This document shows, in pieces, positions 30,413-40,503 of a stretch of 64,000 bases of DNA (the first letter of the stretch is position 1; each line of letters begins with the position of its first letter). The stretch is taken from positions 9,540 through 73,539 of the forward strand of contig CAKTVW010000005.1 in assembly GCA_934630495.1 (NCBI GenBank), given 5' to 3'. The stretch is from an uncultured Oscillospiraceae bacterium. GTDB lineage: Bacteria > Bacillota > Clostridia > Oscillospirales > Oscillospiraceae. The position numbers and the translations under genes were made by a program. The notes beneath the pieces are model-generated. The model did no database searches. It was not told the DNA's origin and saw nothing but the letters and a program-made list of their open reading frames with translations.

Positions 30413-33400
30413 TTATTCCACGGATTTCAAGGATTCCGCCATATTGACGCGGTCGATCTTACGGATCAGGCACAGGCAGACAAGGCCGCCCAGCAGCACC
30501 GTGATTGCGAACGCCAGAACGTAGCTCAGGGGCGCGACGCGGATGTTGAACGACACCATGTCGATACGGATCTCCGACATGATGAACGCATGAAGCAGCT
30601 TGCCGAAGGGCAGGCCGACCGCTGCACCCAGCATCGTCAAGATCAATATTTCGCGGAATACATAGAGCATCGTCTCGTGCCGATAGAAACCCAGCACCTT
30701 TACCGTAGCGATCTCGCGGACGCGCTCCGTGATGGAGATATTGCAGAGGTTGAACAGCACGACCAGCGCCAATGCACAGGCGCACCCCACTACCAGCGCG
30801 ATAATGTAATTCAGGCTCGTCATGGTATTGTTCACCATTTCACGCAGCGCCTCGGAAACGGTCACCGTGCCGACACGGGAGGCCTCCGTCAGCTTCGCGC
30901 CGAGCGCATACGGGTCGCCGTCGGTCAGGACGTATGCCGTCGAATCGCTGCATTCCTTTCCGAACAGCTCCGTATAAGTCTCGGACGAAACAAACGCATA
31001 GTGGTAAACGTAATTGTCACAGATATCGGTGATCGGGACCTCGACCGTTTCGGTATCACTGACGTGCAGCGGAAGGCTGTCGCCGACCTTCAGCCCGAGC
31101 GTATCGGCAAGGCGGCTGTCGATCACCGCGCCCTCCGACGGATAGTCGATTATGCGTTCGCCGTCGTGAAGCCGGATCGCGTAGGAGATATCGGGATCGT
31201 CCGTCGCGACGACGTTGACATTGCTGATGCCGTTGTCGCCCAATGCCTCATAGGCGGCCGTTTCCACGAATACACAGCGGGTCATTTCGGGATATGCCTC
31301 CCGAAATTCCTGCTGACGCTGACTGTCCATCGGCGTAGAAAAGCTGACGGCAATGTCATAACAGGTCACACCGGTAAATTGATCGTCCACAACGGTGGAA
31401 ATGCTGTCGCGCAGGCCCAGACCGGCAACGATCAGCGTCGTGCAGCCGCCGATGCCGAGAAGCATCATGATGAGCCGCTTTTTATAGCGAACGATATTCC
31501 GCACGGAGACCTTATACAGGAAGGAGAAACGGTTCCAGAGGAACGGAATCCGTTCCAGCAGAATGCGCTTGCCCGCCTTGGGCGCCTTGGGCCGCATCAG
31601 GGCGGCAGGCATTCGGTTCAGCTCCGAACGGCAGGCCAGCCATGTCACGCCCGCCGAGCAGAGCAGCGATGCGCCGATCGCGATCAGGAGCAGTCTCCCG
31701 TCAAAGACATACTCGATCGGCGCAAAGCCGTAGAGCATCGAGTAGCCCTCCCAGATGACCGCCGGGAAGATCCATGTTCCCAGTGCGTACCCGGCAAGGC
31801 AGCCCAGCATCGCGGCGCTTCCGGAATAGGACATATATTTCCACGCGATCGCGCCGTCGCCGTAGCCCAGCGATTTCAGTGTGCCGATCTGTGTGCGCTG
31901 CTCGTCGATCATACGGGTCATTGTGGTCATGCACACGAGCGCAGCCACCGCGAAGAAAAACAGCGGGAACACCTTGGCGACACCGTCGACGATCGAGGTA
32001 TCATTGTGGTAGGACACATAGCCGCTGTTCGTCTCGCGATCGAGAAGATAGGTGTCGGGGTGCTCCAGCTTCTCAACCTCGACCTGCGCATCGTCAAGCT
32101 GCCGCTTCCCGTCGGCAAGCTGCTTTTCGGCATCGGCGAAGCGCTCCTCAGCTTCCGTACGCGCCGACTCATATTCCGCGCGGCCGCTGTCCAGCTCCGC
32201 CTGTGCGGAAACCAGCGCCGCTCTGCCGTCCTTCAGCTCCTGTTCGCCCGTTTCAAGCGCCTTTTCGCTCTCGTCCAGCTTCGCTTTCGCCTCGTCCAGC
32301 TCCGCCTGCTTCTCTGCAAGCGTTCCCTCGGCCTCAGCGCGTTTTTCGTCCAGCGCGGCCTGCGCAGCATCGAGCTGAGACTGCGCGTCCAGCAGCGTCA
32401 GATATGCCTGATACGGCTCGCTCTTTTCAAATTGCTCAATCGCAAGCTCCACCGCATCGAGAAGCCCCTTGTAAAACAGATACTCCGCGCTCACCTCCGT
32501 CTCCTGCTCCAAGCGCGTCAGGAGCTGGTTTTTGGAGATCAGAAGCGCTTCATGCTGCACCAGAATGCCGCTGTCGTCGATCTGCGCCATACCCTCGTCC
32601 AGCTTGGCCTGCTGTGCGTCCAGCTCTGTCTGCGCCGCGTCGAGCTGAGAAAGCGCGTCCTGCTTCGCAGCCTCAAATTCGGCAAGCCCCGCTTCATACT
32701 GCGTTTTGCCGTCCTCAAGCTCCTTTCGGCCCTGCTCCAGCGTTTTCTCCGCCTCGTCGAGCTTGGTGCGGTTGGCGGAAATGGCCGTCTGCGCCTGTTC
32801 CAGCTTTGCCTGCGCATCGGCAAGCTCGTTTTCGGCCTTTTCCCGCTCGGTGCGGTACTCCGCCTTGTTCTCGTCATACTGCTTCTGCGCGTCGGCAAGC
32901 TGCTCGCGCGCATCGTCGATGATATCCTCGTAGCGCAAGGCCGCACGCTCCTCGAGCGCCCGGGTCAGCGTCGGCTTGATCGAATCGACCGCGTCGTTGT
33001 AGGCATCGGAGTATATCTCGTTCTCCGTTCCGTCGACCGTAAGGTAGATCTCGGTGAAATAATCGGTGCGGAAGCTTTCCGGCGGCAAAATGACGAACGC
33101 ATTGATCGTGCCGCCGCCGAGGCTCGTCGTACCGCGGTCCACGCCCATATACAGCGGCGACTCGCACAGTCCGACGATCGTAAACTCCGATACGGTAAAC
33201 GCGTCCTCCGTCGCCGTTTGGGTGACGGTCAGCGTCGTACCGATCATGTCCTCCGAAAACCGTCTGGAATCCGCCAGACACTCTCCCGCATCACGCGGCA
33301 GCCGTCCGGCCGTCAGCTTCGGCTGATTGATCTTGTCCGAGAGCGTCAGCGCCTTGAGCGTCCGTTCTCCCGTTTCGCTGTCAGCGATAAAGTCCTCACT

Positions 33401-33673
33401 GTGCGCTCCCTCCGCAGCAGTCACGCCCGAAAGCCCGGCGAAGTATTCCGCGTCGGCCTGTGTCAGTCCCAGCGTGCTGATGAGGCGGTAATCATAAAGG
33501 TCCGTTTCATGCAGATACCGGTCGCCCGTCAGCAGCATCGCCGGCCGCGCCACCTTCAGGCCCGTAAAGAAGCCGACACCCAACGCAACGATCGCCAAGA
33601 TCGCCAGATATCGTCCCAGTGAGTGCGTAAGCTGACGCAAATTATTCTTGCGCCATGCGCTGCCCGTTACCAT
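30413..33673 (-). CDS. Large FtsX/MacB-type ABC permease with long coiled coil
   Basis: 1086 aa. The N-terminal helix GRYLAILAIVALGVGFFTGL leads into an extracytoplasmic region. A very long Ala/Glu/Gln-rich coiled coil spans about 250-560 (repeats such as ADAQAKLEQAQ and LDEAKAKLDESEKAL). Two FtsX membrane units follow: helices near 590-730 and the C-terminal trio near 960-1070. An outer domain lies between them. Such proteins couple a cytosolic ATPase to work outside the membrane (lipoprotein, peptide or cell-wall related). Its ATG overlaps the ATPase gene by 7 bases. Confidence 0.85.
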   Translation of the reverse strand: MVTGSAWRKNNLRQLTHSLGRYLAILAIVALGVGFFTGLKVARPAMLLTGDRYLHETDLYDYRLISTLGLTQADAEYFAGLSGVTAAEGAHSEDFIADSETGERTLKALTLSDKINQPKLTAGRLPRDAGECLADSRRFSEDMIGTTLTVTQTATEDAFTVSEFTIVGLCESPLYMGVDRGTTSLGGGTINAFVILPPESFRTDYFTEIYLTVDGTENEIYSDAYNDAVDSIKPTLTRALEERAALRYEDIIDDAREQLADAQKQYDENKAEYRTEREKAENELADAQAKLEQAQTAISANRTKLDEAEKTLEQGRKELEDGKTQYEAGLAEFEAAKQDALSQLDAAQTELDAQQAKLDEGMAQIDDSGILVQHEALLISKNQLLTRLEQETEVSAEYLFYKGLLDAVELAIEQFEKSEPYQAYLTLLDAQSQLDAAQAALDEKRAEAEGTLAEKQAELDEAKAKLDESEKALETGEQELKDGRAALVSAQAELDSGRAEYESARTEAEERFADAEKQLADGKRQLDDAQVEVEKLEHPDTYLLDRETNSGYVSYHNDTSIVDGVAKVFPLFFFAVAALVCMTTMTRMIDEQRTQIGTLKSLGYGDGAIAWKYMSYSGSAAMLGCLAGYALGTWIFPAVIWEGYSMLYGFAPIEYVFDGRLLLIAIGASLLCSAGVTWLACRSELNRMPAALMRPKAPKAGKRILLERIPFLWNRFSFLYKVSVRNIVRYKKRLIMMLLGIGGCTTLIVAGLGLRDSISTVVDDQFTGVTCYDIAVSFSTPMDSQRQQEFREAYPEMTRCVFVETAAYEALGDNGISNVNVVATDDPDISYAIRLHDGERIIDYPSEGAVIDSRLADTLGLKVGDSLPLHVSDTETVEVPITDICDNYVYHYAFVSSETYTELFGKECSDSTAYVLTDGDPYALGAKLTEASRVGTVTVSEALREMVNNTMTSLNYIIALVVGCACALALVVLFNLCNISITERVREIATVKVLGFYRHETMLYVFREILILTMLGAAVGLPFGKLLHAFIMSEIRIDMVSFNIRVAPLSYVLAFAITVLLGGLVCLCLIRKIDRVNMAESLKSVE

Positions 33674-34368
33674 TCGATCTCCTCCACCGGTGTGACATGC
33701 TCGTTCAGCTCCACGCTCTTGACCGCGCCGTTGCGGAAACGGATGATCCGATCGGCCATCGCCGTCAGCGCGGAATTGTGCGTAATGATGACGACCGTCA
33801 TGCCGTTTTCACGGCTCTGCCTTTGCAGCAGCGCAAGGATCTGCTTGCCCGTCGCGTAGTCCAGCGCGCCGGTCGGCTCGTCGCAAAGCAGGAGCTGCGG
33901 TTTTTTCGCCAGTGCGCGGGCGATCGCGACGCGCTGCTGCTCGCCGCCGGAAAGCTGAGCGGGGAAATTCTTCATGCGTTCGCCAAGGCCCACGTCTGTC
34001 AGGACCTGCGCGGGCGGCAGCGGCTCCTTGACGATCTGCGACGCCAGCTCGACGTTTTCAAGCGCCGTCAGATTGGGGATCAGATTATAAAACTGGAACA
34101 CAAAGCCGATGTCCTTTCTGCGGTACTCGGCAAGCTGATGCCTGTTGAACGAGGAGACCTCTCGCTCGCCCAGAAAGACCTTTCCCGACGTCAGCGTGTC
34201 CATGCCGCCGAGAATGTTCAGCAGCGTCGTCTTGCCCGCGCCGGAAGGCCCGACAATCACGCAAATCTCGCCCTTCCCGATCGTAAAGGTCGCGTCATGC
34301 AACGCACGCACTGCGGCCTCCCCCGTGCCGTAAACCTTTTCCACATTTTCAAACCGAATAAAATCCAT
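33667..34368 (-). CDS. ABC transporter ATPase (LolD/MacB type)
   Basis: 233 aa. Walker [13 protein letters not shown] (about 39-50), Q-loop [18 protein letters not shown], signature [15 protein letters not shown] (about 139-153), Walker [13 protein letters not shown] and H-loop ITHN are complete. Its partner is the FtsX-type permease encoded just downstream with overlapping codons. Promoter at 34434-34462, with GGAGG before the ATG. Confidence 0.92.
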   Translation of the reverse strand: MDFIRFENVEKVYGTGEAAVRALHDATFTIGKGEICVIVGPSGAGKTTLLNILGGMDTLTSGKVFLGEREVSSFNRHQLAEYRRKDIGFVFQFYNLIPNLTALENVELASQIVKEPLPPAQVLTDVGLGERMKNFPAQLSGGEQQRVAIARALAKKPQLLLCDEPTGALDYATGKQILALLQRQSRENGMTVVIITHNSALTAMADRIIRFRNGAVKSVELNEHVTPVEEIEW

Positions 34369-34433
34369 GCTATCCTCCGCGCTTGACCGTCATTATGCAA
34401 ATACGCTCCGGCATTTGCTTTCTTATCAACTAC

Positions 34434-34462
34434 AGTATATCGAGACACTTGAAACGGCGCAA
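34434..34462 (-). promoter_or_regulatory. Promoter of the MacB-like ABC operon
   Basis: TTGCGC, 17 bases, TATACT on the minus strand. Confidence 0.65.
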
Positions 34463-34505
34463 GCGCCTGTCTGCGAAATTCACAAAAAGTTCAGATAAAC
34501 AGCTT

Positions 34506-34540
34506 GGCCGCCGCTCGATTTGAGCGGCGGCCAATTTTTT
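34506..34540. terminator. Terminator near the Na/Pi symporter gene
   Basis: GGCCGCCGCTC and GAGCGGCGGCC form a perfect 11-bp stem. The T-run (AATTTTTTAA) is on the plus strand; on the minus strand, where the genes lie, it is weaker (AAGCTGTTT). Confidence 0.7.
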
Positions 34541-34549
34541 AACGGTACT

Positions 34550-36298
34550 TTATTCTACATGGTACTTTTCGGCATAATAGCGATACGCGTCGGCAAAATC
34601 ATGCTCGCCGCTTTTCTTTACGGCATTCAGATACTGGTGCGTACGGAAGCTGCCCGCGTGCGTCTCGATCAGCGCAACGGCCACGTTGGAGCAGTGGTCG
34701 GAAACACGCTCGTAGTTCGTCAGCAGATCGGACCAGACAAAGCCCGTCTGGATCGTACAGGTGCCGGACTGCAGACGTTCGATATGCGCGCTTTTCACCT
34801 CGGCGATCAGCACGTCGATGACCTGCTCAAGCGGCTCGACCTGCTGAGCCTTTGTCAGATCGTCATGGACGAACGCATCGATCGTCAGCTCCAGGATCTC
34901 ATTCAGCGCCTGCGTCAGCGTATCGATCTCCTGCTGTGCAAGGTCGGAGAAAATGATCTTCTTATCATGGATCTCCTGCGCCGTGCGGAGCAGATTCACC
35001 GCATGGTCGCCCAAGCGTTCAAAATCGCCGATCGTGTGCAGCATTTTCGACACCTGCCGCGAGTCCTGATCGGACATGGAGTGGCTGGAGAGCTTCACGA
35101 GGAACGTGCCGAGCTTGTCCTCGTACATGTCCAGCTCGTCCTCCGAGCGGAGGATCTCCGCAGACTGCTTTTCGGAATAGCTGCGGAAAAGCATCAGAGA
35201 CGCCAGAATGGTGTCGCGTGATAGGACTGCCATTTTGTCGGTCATGGCATTGGCTTCGTTGACGGCGATGGAGGGCGTGGAGAGCAGGCGCTCGTCAAGG
35301 AAGACAAAGTGCTGCTTGCCCTTTCCCGGGCGGACGATAAAATTCGCGATTGCAACGAGCTGCTTGTGGAACGGTGCGAGGATCACGGTATTTACGACAT
35401 TGAAGATCGTATGCACCAACGCAACGCCGGGCAGAGAGATCGCCGTGTCGAGGAAATCAAAGCCGAACGCGGCATTTGCGCCGTAGAACAGGCTCAGGCA
35501 CACGACCGTGCCGATGATTTTGATGGTAATGTGTACCACGGAGACCTTTTTAGCCTCTTTGGTAACGCCGATCGAGGAGATCAGCGCCGTCGCGCAGGTG
35601 CCGATATTCGCGCCGAGCACCAGCGGGATCGCCATGTTATAGGTGATCTGCCCGGTGCTTGCCAAGGTCTGTACAATCGAGATCGTGGCGGCGGAGCTTT
35701 GAATGACGCCGGTAAACACCGCCGAGACCAGCACGCCCAAAAGCGGATTTTCAAACGCGGTCAGGATGCCGGAAAACCGCTCGGAATCTTTAAGCCCGGA
35801 AACGGAATTGCCCATCAAAACCATGCCGTACATCAGGACGGCAAAGCCTACGAGTACCTTGCCGAGGTCTTGGCGGCGCGTTTTCTTGGAAAGAATGATC
35901 ATTGCCACGCCGAGGATGGCGATCACAGGGGCAAAATTCTTCGGCTGCAAAAGCGCGATCGGGCCGTTGCTGTCAATACCGGACAGAGAGGTGATCCAGT
36001 TGGTCACGGTCGTGCCGATATTCGAGCCCATAATGAAATTGATCGTTTCGTCAAAGCTCATCAGCCCGGAGTTGACCAGGCCGACCAGCATCACCGTCAT
36101 TGCCGACGAGGATTGCACCGCGATGGTGATCCCCGCGCCGAGGCCCATTGCAGTGAAGGAATTAGAAGTCACTTTTTTCAGGGAGCGCTCCAGTGAACCA
36201 CCGGCGACCTTTCCGAGTCCGCCGGACATCACGTTCATGCCATACAGGAAAAAGGCCAGTCCGCCGACCAGCTCCAACACCTTTACAAGCAAACTCAT
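34550..36298 (-). CDS. Na/Pi symporter with C-terminal PhoU domain (NptA type)
   Basis: 582 aa. Two inverted Na/Pi-cotransporter repeats carry the paired QSSSAMTVM (about 62-70) and QSSAATISI (about 197-205) motifs, with GSNIGTTVTNW and GANIGTCATAL after them. After the membrane part, a PhoU-like helical domain occupies about 350-560 (LHTIGDFERLGDHAVNL, NYERVSDHCSNVA). It imports phosphate with sodium. Start at 36298 (MSLLVKVLELVGGLAFFLYG) with GGAG 9 bases upstream; longer frames would begin between the promoter and this SD. Confidence 0.92.
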   Translation of the reverse strand: MSLLVKVLELVGGLAFFLYGMNVMSGGLGKVAGGSLERSLKKVTSNSFTAMGLGAGITIAVQSSSAMTVMLVGLVNSGLMSFDETINFIMGSNIGTTVTNWITSLSGIDSNGPIALLQPKNFAPVIAILGVAMIILSKKTRRQDLGKVLVGFAVLMYGMVLMGNSVSGLKDSERFSGILTAFENPLLGVLVSAVFTGVIQSSAATISIVQTLASTGQITYNMAIPLVLGANIGTCATALISSIGVTKEAKKVSVVHITIKIIGTVVCLSLFYGANAAFGFDFLDTAISLPGVALVHTIFNVVNTVILAPFHKQLVAIANFIVRPGKGKQHFVFLDERLLSTPSIAVNEANAMTDKMAVLSRDTILASLMLFRSYSEKQSAEILRSEDELDMYEDKLGTFLVKLSSHSMSDQDSRQVSKMLHTIGDFERLGDHAVNLLRTAQEIHDKKIIFSDLAQQEIDTLTQALNEILELTIDAFVHDDLTKAQQVEPLEQVIDVLIAEVKSAHIERLQSGTCTIQTGFVWSDLLTNYERVSDHCSNVAVALIETHAGSFRTHQYLNAVKKSGEHDFADAYRYYAEKYHVE

Positions 36299-36396
36299 GT
36301 ATCTGTTCTCCATTCTGTTATTGACAAACGCAGCCACCCGCGCGGTACCGAAAAGCGGCATTTCCATATCGGAGCACCCGAAAATGTTCCATTTAT

Positions 36397-36425
36397 ACTA
36401 TACGAAAATAGGGACATCTTGTCAA
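36397..36425 (-). promoter_or_regulatory. Promoter of the Na/Pi symporter gene
   Basis: TTGACA, 17 bases, TATAGT on the minus strand. Confidence 0.75.
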
Positions 36426-36504
36426 GGAGATTTTACAAAGAGGCGCAAATACGCCCCGTGCATAATTGCCGCGCGCACCGCATATTCTCCACTGGGGTGA
36501 GACT

Positions 36505-36783
36505 ATGGGCAATCGCTTTACCACATTGAAATGCAAGGAAGTCGTTAACGTCTGCGACGGCTGCCGCCTCGGCTTCGTTTCGGATATCGATATCGACTGC
36601 CGCAGCGGACAGGTCGTCGCGATCGTCGTTCCCGGGCGCGGAAAGTGCTTCGGGCTGGTGGGTCGGCACGAGGATTTTGTAATCCCGTGGAAGTGCATTA
36701 CACAGATCGGAGACGATATCATACTCGTTGACGGGGAATTAGACAAATTTCGCCTGCCCAGGCCGAGAAAGCAGTTGTTTTAG
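36505..36783 (+). CDS. YlmC/YmxH-family PRC-barrel protein
   Basis: 92 aa. The sequence TTLKCKEVVNVCDGCRLGFV and VVPGRGKCFGLVGR match the YlmC/YmxH sporulation-associated PRC-barrel family, usually made under mother-cell control. Role not established. Start at 36505 behind GGGGTGA; sequence upstream (CATATTCT near 36481) could be a sigma-E -10 box, but I could not define a matching -35. Confidence 0.85.
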   Translation: MGNRFTTLKCKEVVNVCDGCRLGFVSDIDIDCRSGQVVAIVVPGRGKCFGLVGRHEDFVIPWKCITQIGDDIILVDGELDKFRLPRPRKQLF

Positions 36784-36816
36784 CAAAAAATAATTGAATT
36801 TTTTGTAAAAAGGGGC

Positions 36817-36845
36817 TTGCAAACCGACTGCCCTTAGGCTATAAT
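36817..36845 (+). promoter_or_regulatory. Promoter of rpsB-tsf
   Basis: TTGCAA, 17 bases, TATAAT. Confidence 0.8.
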
Positions 36846-36975
36846 ATTACGGCATGACGAAAAGTCATGACAACAATCAAACCACACACCTTCGGATCTT
36901 CCGTCCGAGTGCCGCTTGCGGTGGACGGCTGAGCTGACGGAGGTGGCGGTCAAAACGAAAAGGAGAAACACACAA
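36846..36975 (+). promoter_or_regulatory. Structured leader of rpsB
   Basis: About 120 transcribed bases before rpsB. CCGTCC (36901-36906) pairs with GGACGG (36923-36928), with an inner CCGC/GCGG, and a GCATGAC/GTCATG-type pairing lies near the start. Autoregulation by S2 is known in other bacteria; whether this leader does so is inference. Confidence 0.45.
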
Positions 36976-37713
36976 ATGGCAGTCGTATCCATGAAGTCCC
37001 TGCTGGAAGCAGGCGTCCATTTCGGTCACCAGACCAGAAGATGGAACCCCAAAATGGCTCCCTATATCTATACGGAGCGCAACGGCATCTATATCATCGA
37101 CCTGCAGAAGACCGTTAAGAAGATCGAGGAAGCTTATAACTTCGTCCGCGATCTGGCCGCTAACGGTGAGAACGTTCTCTTCGTCGGCACCAAGAAGCAG
37201 GCGCAGGACGCCATCAAGGAAGAGGCTGAGCGCGTCGACCAGTACTATGTCAACGCCCGTTGGCTCGGCGGCATGATGACCAACTTCAAGACCATGCGCA
37301 CCCGTATCGACCGTCTGGCACAGCTCCGCAAGATGCAGGAGGACGGCACCTTCGCAATGCTTCCCAAGAAGGAAGTCATTAAGCTCGAAGGCGAGATCGC
37401 AAAGCTCGAGAAGTACCTCGGCGGCGTGAAGAACATGAAGAAGCTCCCCGGCGCTCTGTTCATCGTCGACCCGCGCAAGGAGCGTAACGCGATCGCCGAA
37501 GCCCGCAAGCTGCATATCCCCATCGTCGCGATCGTCGACACCAACTGCGACCCCGACGAGATCGACTATGTGATCCCCGGCAATGACGACGCGATCCGCG
37601 CGATCCGCCTGATCGTAGCTACCATGGCAAACGCCGTGCAGGAAGGCCGTCAGGGCGAGGCCAACACCGAGGCTCCCGCTGAGGAAGCACCGGCTGCGGA
37701 AGCTGCTGAATAA
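36976..37713 (+). CDS. rpsB: 30S ribosomal protein S2
   Basis: 245 aa. [23 protein letters not shown] is the N-terminal family signature; [19 protein letters not shown] and [17 protein letters not shown] are the C-terminal ones. A short Ala/Glu/Pro-rich tail closes the protein. AAGGAG precedes the ATG at 36976. First gene of rpsB-tsf; a hairpin at 37721-37748 separates it from tsf. Confidence 0.96.
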   Translation: MAVVSMKSLLEAGVHFGHQTRRWNPKMAPYIYTERNGIYIIDLQKTVKKIEEAYNFVRDLAANGENVLFVGTKKQAQDAIKEEAERVDQYYVNARWLGGMMTNFKTMRTRIDRLAQLRKMQEDGTFAMLPKKEVIKLEGEIAKLEKYLGGVKNMKKLPGALFIVDPRKERNAIAEARKLHIPIVAIVDTNCDPDEIDYVIPGNDDAIRAIRLIVATMANAVQEGRQGEANTEAPAEEAPAAEAAE

Positions 37714-37720
37714 GATAAAC

Positions 37721-37748
37721 AATGCCCGCCGCTATGACGGGCATTTTT
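37721..37748 (+). terminator. Intercistronic terminator between rpsB and tsf
   Basis: AATGCCCG and CGGGCATT stem followed by TTTTC. It probably lowers tsf expression relative to rpsB by partial termination. Confidence 0.7.
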
Positions 37749-37778
37749 CAAAAGATAATTTACAGGAGGAATAATACT

Positions 37779-38699
37779 ATGGCATTTACTGCTGCTGATG
37801 TTAAGAAACTGCGTGAAATGACCAATGTCGGCATGATGGACTGCAAGAAGGCACTCACCGAGACCGACGGCGATATGGACAAGGCTGTCGAATGGCTCCG
37901 TGAAAAGGGTCTGGCCAAGGCCGCCAAGAAGGCCGGCCGCATTGCTGCCGAGGGCATGGCTTACGCCACCGTCGAGAACGGCGTCGGCGCCGTCGTCGAG
38001 GTCAACTGTGAGACCGACTTCTGCGCGAAGAGCGAGCTGTTCGTCCCGTTTGTCAAGGACATTGCGCAGGTCGTTATCGAGAGCAATCCCGCCGATGTTG
38101 ACGCTCTGATGAACTGCAAGTACCCCGGCAAGGACCTGACCGTTGCCGAGACCATGCCCGAGAAGGTCATGTCCATCGGTGAAAACCTCCAGATCCGCCG
38201 CTTTGTCCGCTTTGCGGACAACACCAGCGTTTCCTATGTCCACGCAGGCGGCAAGATCGCCGTTCTTGTCAACCTCGCGGTCGAGGGCGGCATCGATGCC
38301 ACGCAGATCGGTAAGGACGTCGCCATGCAGATCGCTGCTCTGAATCCCCGCTTCTGGGACAAGAGCGATGTCACCGAGGACATTCTGGAAGAAGAAAAGA
38401 AGATCCTTGTCGCTCAGATGGACAACGACGAGAAGATGGCCAGCAAGCCCCAGCAGGTCAAGGAAAAGATCGCTGCCGGTAAGATGAACAAGTTCTTCGA
38501 GGAGAACTGCCTCCTGCAGCAGGCCTTCGTTAAGGACGGCAGCATGAGCGTAGAACAGTATATGAACAGCGCCGCCAAGGCTCTCGGCGGAAGCGTGAAG
38601 TTCGTCAATGCCGTTCGCTTCGAAAAGGGCGAAGGCATTGAGAAGAAGCAGGAAGACTTCGCCGCTGAAGTCGCTGCGCAGATGAACATGAAGAAGTAA
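37779..38699 (+). CDS. tsf: Translation elongation factor Ts
   Basis: 306 aa. It exchanges GDP for GTP on EF-Tu. The N-terminal UBA-like domain (VKKLREMTNVGMMDCKKAL) and the core signatures ENGVGAVVEVNCETDF and AALNPRFWDKSDV are clear. GGAGGA stands 9 bases before the ATG. Length is normal for Gram-positive EF-Ts. Confidence 0.96.
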   Translation: MAFTAADVKKLREMTNVGMMDCKKALTETDGDMDKAVEWLREKGLAKAAKKAGRIAAEGMAYATVENGVGAVVEVNCETDFCAKSELFVPFVKDIAQVVIESNPADVDALMNCKYPGKDLTVAETMPEKVMSIGENLQIRRFVRFADNTSVSYVHAGGKIAVLVNLAVEGGIDATQIGKDVAMQIAALNPRFWDKSDVTEDILEEEKKILVAQMDNDEKMASKPQQVKEKIAAGKMNKFFEENCLLQQAFVKDGSMSVEQYMNSAAKALGGSVKFVNAVRFEKGEGIEKKQEDFAAEVAAQMNMKK

Positions 38700-38714
38700 T
38701 TTCAAAATAGCACA

Positions 38715-38762
38715 CCGCCCGCGGTATGATGGCCGATGCCACCTGCTGCGGGCGTTTTTTTA
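38715..38762 (+). terminator. Terminator of rpsB-tsf
   Basis: CGCCCGC...GCGGGCG stem followed by TTTTTTTATCTG. Confidence 0.82.
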
Positions 38763-38868
38763 TCTGTATCGGGCATTTGTTTGTCGGAGGATCAACGCCG
38801 TTTTTCGAGTCAACGCGCTTGATCTAAATAGAATCTTCTAGATTGCCGCGCCGCTTTTCTCCCCGCAC

Positions 38869-39000
38869 CGCTCTGCTCTCTCCACCGTCCTACTCCCCCG
38901 GCTGCTCTCCCCTCCGTGCTGCTCTGCTCTCTGCGTCGCTCTACTCCCCTGCACGCTCTACTCCCCTGCACGCTCTGCTTCCGGCGCTGCTCTGCTTCCC
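38869..39000. repeat. Degenerate pyrimidine-rich tandem repeat, unit about 17 bp
   Basis: About eight units related to CGCTCTACTCCCCTGCA; two adjacent units are identical, the others vary (CGCTCTGCTCTCTCCAC, CTGCTCTCCCCTCCGTG and so on). It lies between the converging tsf and rplQ terminators. Strong pyrimidine strand bias, with no open frame of biological appearance. Confidence 0.75.
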
Positions 39001-39040
39001 TAACGATACCGACGGAAATCTTTTGCCATAATAACGAAAA

Positions 39041-39070
39041 GGAGGCTGCTCCGTCGGAGCAGCCTCAAAA
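39041..39070 (-). terminator. Terminator of the ribosomal superoperon after rplQ
   Basis: GAGGCTGCTCC and GGAGCAGCCTC over 3 bases, followed on the minus strand by CTTTTCGTTATT. Confidence 0.8.
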
Positions 39071-39082
39071 TTCATCGATGAA

Positions 39083-39424
39083 TTACACCAATTCGATAAC
39101 AGCCATCTCGGCTGCATCGCCGCGGCGCGGCCCGATGCGGGTCACACGGGTATAGCCGCCGTTACGGTCGGCATACTTCGGCGCAACTTCCTTAAACAGC
39201 TTGTTCGCAACGTCTTCCTTCGTGATGAAGGCCAGAGCGCGGCGGTATGCGGCGAGGTCGCCCTTCTTGCCGAGGGTGATCATCTTCTCCACAACGGGCT
39301 GCACTTCCTTCGCACGGCAGAAGGTCGTCTCGAGCTTGCCGTTGGCAAGCAGATCGGTGGTCAGCTGACGGAGCATCGCCTTACGCTGATCGCTGGTTCT
39401 GCCGAGCTTACGGGTTCCAAACAT
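39083..39424 (-). CDS. rplQ: 50S ribosomal protein L17
   Basis: 113 aa. [22 protein letters not shown] is the L17 signature; the protein ends [19 protein letters not shown]. It is the last gene of the S10-spc-alpha superoperon, immediately before the terminator at 39041-39070. GGAGGA precedes the ATG. Confidence 0.96.
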   Translation of the reverse strand: MFGTRKLGRTSDQRKAMLRQLTTDLLANGKLETTFCRAKEVQPVVEKMITLGKKGDLAAYRRALAFITKEDVANKLFKEVAPKYADRNGGYTRVTRIGPRRGDAAEMAVIELV

Positions 39425-39462
39425 TCGTATTTTCCTCCTTCTTAAAAGGTAAAACAGGATCT

Positions 39463-40422
39463 TTAGTTAATATTGCCGGACTCTTCCGTCGCAAGAGACA
39501 GGCCCATCATGGCCAGCTTGTTCTGTACCTCGTCCAAGGACTTCTTGCCCATGTTGCGAACCTTCATCATTTCCTCCGGCGTTCTGGTGATCAGATCGCG
39601 GACCGTATTGATGTTGGCGCGCTTCAAGCAGTTGAAGCTGCGAACGCTGAGATCAAGCTCTTCGATCGTGAGCTTCAATGCGGGGGGATCCACGTCCTGA
39701 TTCTTCTCGCGGACGATCGACTGGCTGGCTACCGTATCGGAAAGATCGGTAAACAGGGTCAGATGCTCGGTCAGGATCTTCGCGGCGATGGAAACAGCGT
39801 CCTTCGCCGTGGTGGTGGAATCCGTCCACACCTCGAGCGTAAGCTTGTCATAGTCGGTCATATTGCCGACACGGGTATTCTCAACCGTGTAGTTGACCTT
39901 GTAGACAGGCGAATACAGAGAGTCGACCGGAATGACGCCGATCGGAGTCTGCGGGGTCTTGTTGCGGTCTGCGGGAACGTAACCGCGGCCGCGGCTCATC
40001 GTGATCTCCATATTCAGCGTGGCATCGGGGCCTAACGAGCAGATGTGCAGATCCTTATTGATGATCTCAACATCATCGTCGGTCTTGATGTCGCCGGCAG
40101 TGACCTCGCACTCGCCGGAGGCATCAATATAAACCGTCTTAATGCCATCGCAGTTCATCTTCGCAATGATCTGCTTGATATTCAGGACGATCTCGGTCAC
40201 GTCTTCCTTGACGCCGGGGATCGTAGAGAACTCATGCTGAACACCGGCGATCTTAATGGAGGTCGCAGCAGTACCCGGCAGAGACGACAGAAGGATTCTT
40301 CTCAGAGAATTGCCCAGCGTAGTGCCGTAGCCTCTTTCCAGAGGCTCGACATAGAATACGCCATGAGACGGATCTTCGGGAGAGTCAATACACTCAATGC
40401 GCGGCTTGTCAATTTCTACCAT
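39463..40422 (-). CDS. rpoA: RNA polymerase alpha subunit
   Basis: 319 aa. The N-terminal dimerisation domain contains [20 protein letters not shown] and [11 protein letters not shown]; the C-terminal UP-element/activator-binding domain contains [19 protein letters not shown] and [15 protein letters not shown]. Start at 40422 with AAGGAGGG upstream. Sits between rpsD and rplQ as in other Firmicutes. Confidence 0.97.
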   Translation of the reverse strand: MVEIDKPRIECIDSPEDPSHGVFYVEPLERGYGTTLGNSLRRILLSSLPGTAATSIKIAGVQHEFSTIPGVKEDVTEIVLNIKQIIAKMNCDGIKTVYIDASGECEVTAGDIKTDDDVEIINKDLHICSLGPDATLNMEITMSRGRGYVPADRNKTPQTPIGVIPVDSLYSPVYKVNYTVENTRVGNMTDYDKLTLEVWTDSTTTAKDAVSIAAKILTEHLTLFTDLSDTVASQSIVREKNQDVDPPALKLTIEELDLSVRSFNCLKRANINTVRDLITRTPEEMMKVRNMGKKSLDEVQNKLAMMGLSLATEESGNIN

Positions 40423-40503
40423 ATAATAGATACCCTCCTTATTATTTTGCAAAACACTGGTCTTGCGGTGTAAATCAGCTTACCAATAAACGAGGGTGAA
40501 GCG

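Noticed and set aside
30167..33622. Very long open frame (1151 codons) antisense to the ABC permease
   Set aside because: It mirrors the GC-rich, coiled-coil-encoding permease gene, has no start signals, and its product is low-complexity. The opposite frame has clear FtsX domains and an overlapping ATPase partner.
38843..39031. Ser/Leu/Pro-rich open frame over the tandem repeat
   Set aside because: The composition is explained by the 17-bp pyrimidine repeat; no start signals.
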